From contig CAZHLU010000019.1 in the NCBI GenBank assembly GCA_964533435.1, positions 1 to 15,206 of the forward strand: 15,206 nucleotides of DNA, given 5' to 3'. Under the pieces are notes generated by a model that ran no database searches, was not told the origin of the DNA, and saw nothing but the letters and a program-made list of their open reading frames with translations. Shown here piece after piece: positions 14,173 through 15,206 of this stretch; within the stretch, counting starts at the first letter, position 1, and each line of letters opens with the position of its first letter. The translations under genes were made by a program, and so were the position numbers. The stretch comes from CAZWIT01 sp964533435. Its GTDB lineage: Bacteria; Patescibacteriota; Patescibacteriia; UBA1558; GWA2-36-10.

Positions 14173-14201
14173 ATACTAGCTTGAAGTTTTATTTTTGTCA
14201 A
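14173..14201 (-). promoter_or_regulatory. Promoter of the 14030-14166 RNA
   Basis: On the minus strand, a perfect TTGACA (complement of 14196-14201), 17-bp spacer and TAGTAT (complement of 14173-14178). Predicted start near 14166. It abuts the terminator of the peroxiredoxin gene, so the RNA is independently transcribed. Confidence 0.75.
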
Positions 14202-14202
14202 T

Positions 14203-14229
14203 AAAAAACCGCCTGTAGGGCGGTTTTTT
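14203..14229 (-). terminator. Intrinsic terminator of the peroxiredoxin gene
   Basis: AAAAAACCGCC (14203-14213) pairs fully with GGCGGTTTTTT (14219-14229), 11 bp, loop of 5, with A- and T-runs on both sides so that it can work in either direction. It begins 3 bp after the peroxiredoxin stop codon. Confidence 0.9.
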
Positions 14230-14232
14230 AAG

Positions 14233-14871
14233 TTATATTTTACCAACTAAGTCTAGACCTGGTTTTAAAGTTTTTTCACCCGGCTTCCAATTAGCTGGAC
14301 AAACTTCGCTGCCGTGTTTGGCTACAAATTGGGCGGCTTGTAATTTACGCATTAATTCATCGCCACTTCTACCAACGCCATCGCCATGTATTTCTATGGT
14401 TTGGAGAATGCCTTCGGGAGAGATGATAAAGGTGCCCCTTAAGGCTACGCCTTCTTCTTCAATTAATACACCATATTTACTACAAATTTCATGAGTAGGA
14501 TCAGCTAGCATTGGAAATTTTATTTTTTTGATAGTATCACTAGCATCATGCCAGGCTTTGTGCACCTGGATAGTATCAGTTGATACTGATAGTACTTCAG
14601 CATTTAATTTTTGTAGTTCTGTATAACGGTCAGCTAAGTCGCCAAGCTCTGTAGGACAAACAAAAGTAAAATCTTTTGGATAAAACATTAAGATCACCCA
14701 TTTACCTTTATAGTCTGCTAAGCTTATTTTTTTTGTATCATCATTGTAATAAGCTTCGGCTTGAAAGTGAGGGGCGATTTTTCCAATTTTAGGAACGCAA
14801 TTCCAGCAAGTATCTTGGCAGCAATCGCCACCGCAAGCCTCGTCTGAATTGCAACAATTATTGTCGTGCAT
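14233..14871 (-). CDS. 2-Cys peroxiredoxin (AhpC/Prx1 type) with Cys-rich N-terminal extension
   Basis: A 212-residue thiol peroxidase that reduces hydrogen peroxide and organic or peroxynitrite peroxides. The peroxidatic cysteine is C72 in FYPKDFTFVCPTE, with T69 and R145 (LRGTFII) completing the active site. The resolving cysteine is C191 in EVCPANW, typical of the AhpC/Prx1 group. A third, C130, lies in HEICSKYG. The core starts at about residue 27 (VPKIGKIAPHF). Before it is an extension with seven cysteines (C6, C7, C13, C17, C18, C22, C25) in a 20-residue span, in CC, CxxxCC and CxxC arrangements, that is not part of the usual domain and looks like a metal-binding or redox-relay segment. 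No AhpF or thioredoxin reductase is beside it. It is monocistronic, ending at a strong terminator. Confidence 0.93.
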   Translation of the reverse strand: MHDNNCCNSDEACGGDCCQDTCWNCVPKIGKIAPHFQAEAYYNDDTKKISLADYKGKWVILMFYPKDFTFVCPTELGDLADRYTELQKLNAEVLSVSTDTIQVHKAWHDASDTIKKIKFPMLADPTHEICSKYGVLIEEEGVALRGTFIISPEGILQTIEIHGDGVGRSGDELMRKLQAAQFVAKHGSEVCPANWKPGEKTLKPGLDLVGKI

Positions 14872-14891
14872 ATTTTTTATTATTTTAATTA

Positions 14892-15206
14892 TTATTTAAT
14901 TATATTTAATTTTCTTAAAATTTCATTGCCTTTATCTTGTCCGTATTTATAAGATTTTAAGGCTTTTTCTTGATCAACTCGTAATTTATAATTTTTTGTA
15001 TCATCATAAATTAAATGGACGTGCGGATATTTTTTTAAATTATGGGCATAAGGATAATTCATAATATTGCGTAGATGTTTGCGTCCGTATTTAATGCCAA
15101 AGTAACGAGTTTTCATGGCAATATCTAGTAGATCATACCACAAAGATCTAGCTACTGAAAACTTTGTCTTTTTTTCATTTAAAATATAAATAATTTGTTT
15201 ATCTAA
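14892..15206 (-). CDS. C-terminal part of an unrecognised protein (partial)
   Basis: The frame is open from the right edge to the TAA at 14892-14894, giving at least 104 residues. No ATG near the edge is needed, and a TTG at 15143 would be an artificial start, so the gene continues beyond the window. The visible part is basic and aromatic (SLWYDLLDIAMKTRYFGIKY, PYAHNLKKYPHVHLIYDD, ending GNEILRKLNIIK). It has no membrane segment. Conserved-looking His/Tyr/Asp clusters (HLRNIMNYPYAH, HVHLIYDD) suggest an enzyme or nucleic-acid-binding domain, but I do not recognise a family. It lies 20 bp upstream of the peroxiredoxin gene on the same strand, with no terminator between, so they could be co-transcribed. 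Confidence 0.7.
   Translation of the reverse strand, partial: LDKQIIYILNEKKTKFSVARSLWYDLLDIAMKTRYFGIKYGRKHLRNIMNYPYAHNLKKYPHVHLIYDDTKNYKLRVDQEKALKSYKYGQDKGNEILRKLNIIK

Noticed and set aside
13905..14246. Open frames on both strands across the second RNA
   Set aside because: They run through a palindromic G+C-rich RNA, a promoter and terminators, one overlaps the peroxiredoxin gene, and their residues look like translated structure rather than protein.
1..15206. UGA recoded as glycine (Gracilibacteria/SR1 code)
   Set aside because: No UGA stop is used, but every gene is complete under the standard code and none needs UGA as sense, so AT-bias explains the TAA preference.
1..15206. tRNA genes, CRISPR arrays, insertion sequences or att sites
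   Set aside because: I found no cloverleaf, no regularly spaced repeats, no transposase or integrase and no terminal inverted repeats with target duplications.

Overview
The window looks like a piece of a small, AT-rich bacterial genome, most likely a member of the Candidate Phyla Radiation (Patescibacteria). The signs are low G+C by eye, short intergenic gaps, almost only TAA stops, A/U-rich leaders without Shine-Dalgarno sequences, and a gene mix often seen in that group (DUF2207 surface protein with a Gly-rich tail, SDH-type Clp-fold protease, class II ribonucleotide reductase, fused MFS/SpeE-like protein, many orphan membrane proteins). This placement is inference. The standard genetic code explains every gene.

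Left part (1-2040): a minus-strand cluster reads from an unrecognised helical protein (1790-1068) through a GNAT acetyltransferase, a NUDIX hydrolase and the start of another protein, perhaps also NUDIX, that leaves the window. Divergent from it, on the plus strand, is a structured non-coding RNA of about 180 nt (about 1840-2030) with its own promoter, a 13-bp end-to-end helix and a U-tract.

Second part (2044-6550): a Clp-fold serine protease (SDH family), a cytidine deaminase and a 990-residue adenosylcobalamin-dependent ribonucleotide reductase, all on the minus strand. The reductase and the deaminase form a nucleotide operon. Its promoter carries two NrdR boxes 32 bp apart, so repression by NrdR is expected.

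Third part (6600-9530): a plus-strand pair (71-residue orphan and polytopic membrane protein) converges on a minus-strand pair, a membrane-anchored coiled-coil protein translationally coupled to a beta-CASP metallo-beta-lactamase nuclease.

Fourth part (9540-13765): a plus-strand DUF2207 surface protein, then a fused membrane/SpeE-like protein whose true start is probably 13 codons downstream of the longest frame.

Right part (13780-15206): a compact minus-strand block. An unrecognised partial gene is followed by a peroxiredoxin with a seven-cysteine N-terminal extension, then a second structured RNA (about 14166-14030), then a 46-residue single-pass membrane protein. The RNA and the small gene have near-identical TTGACA promoters, and each is bounded by terminators. 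The two orphan RNAs and the small membrane protein are the most promising undescribed items.
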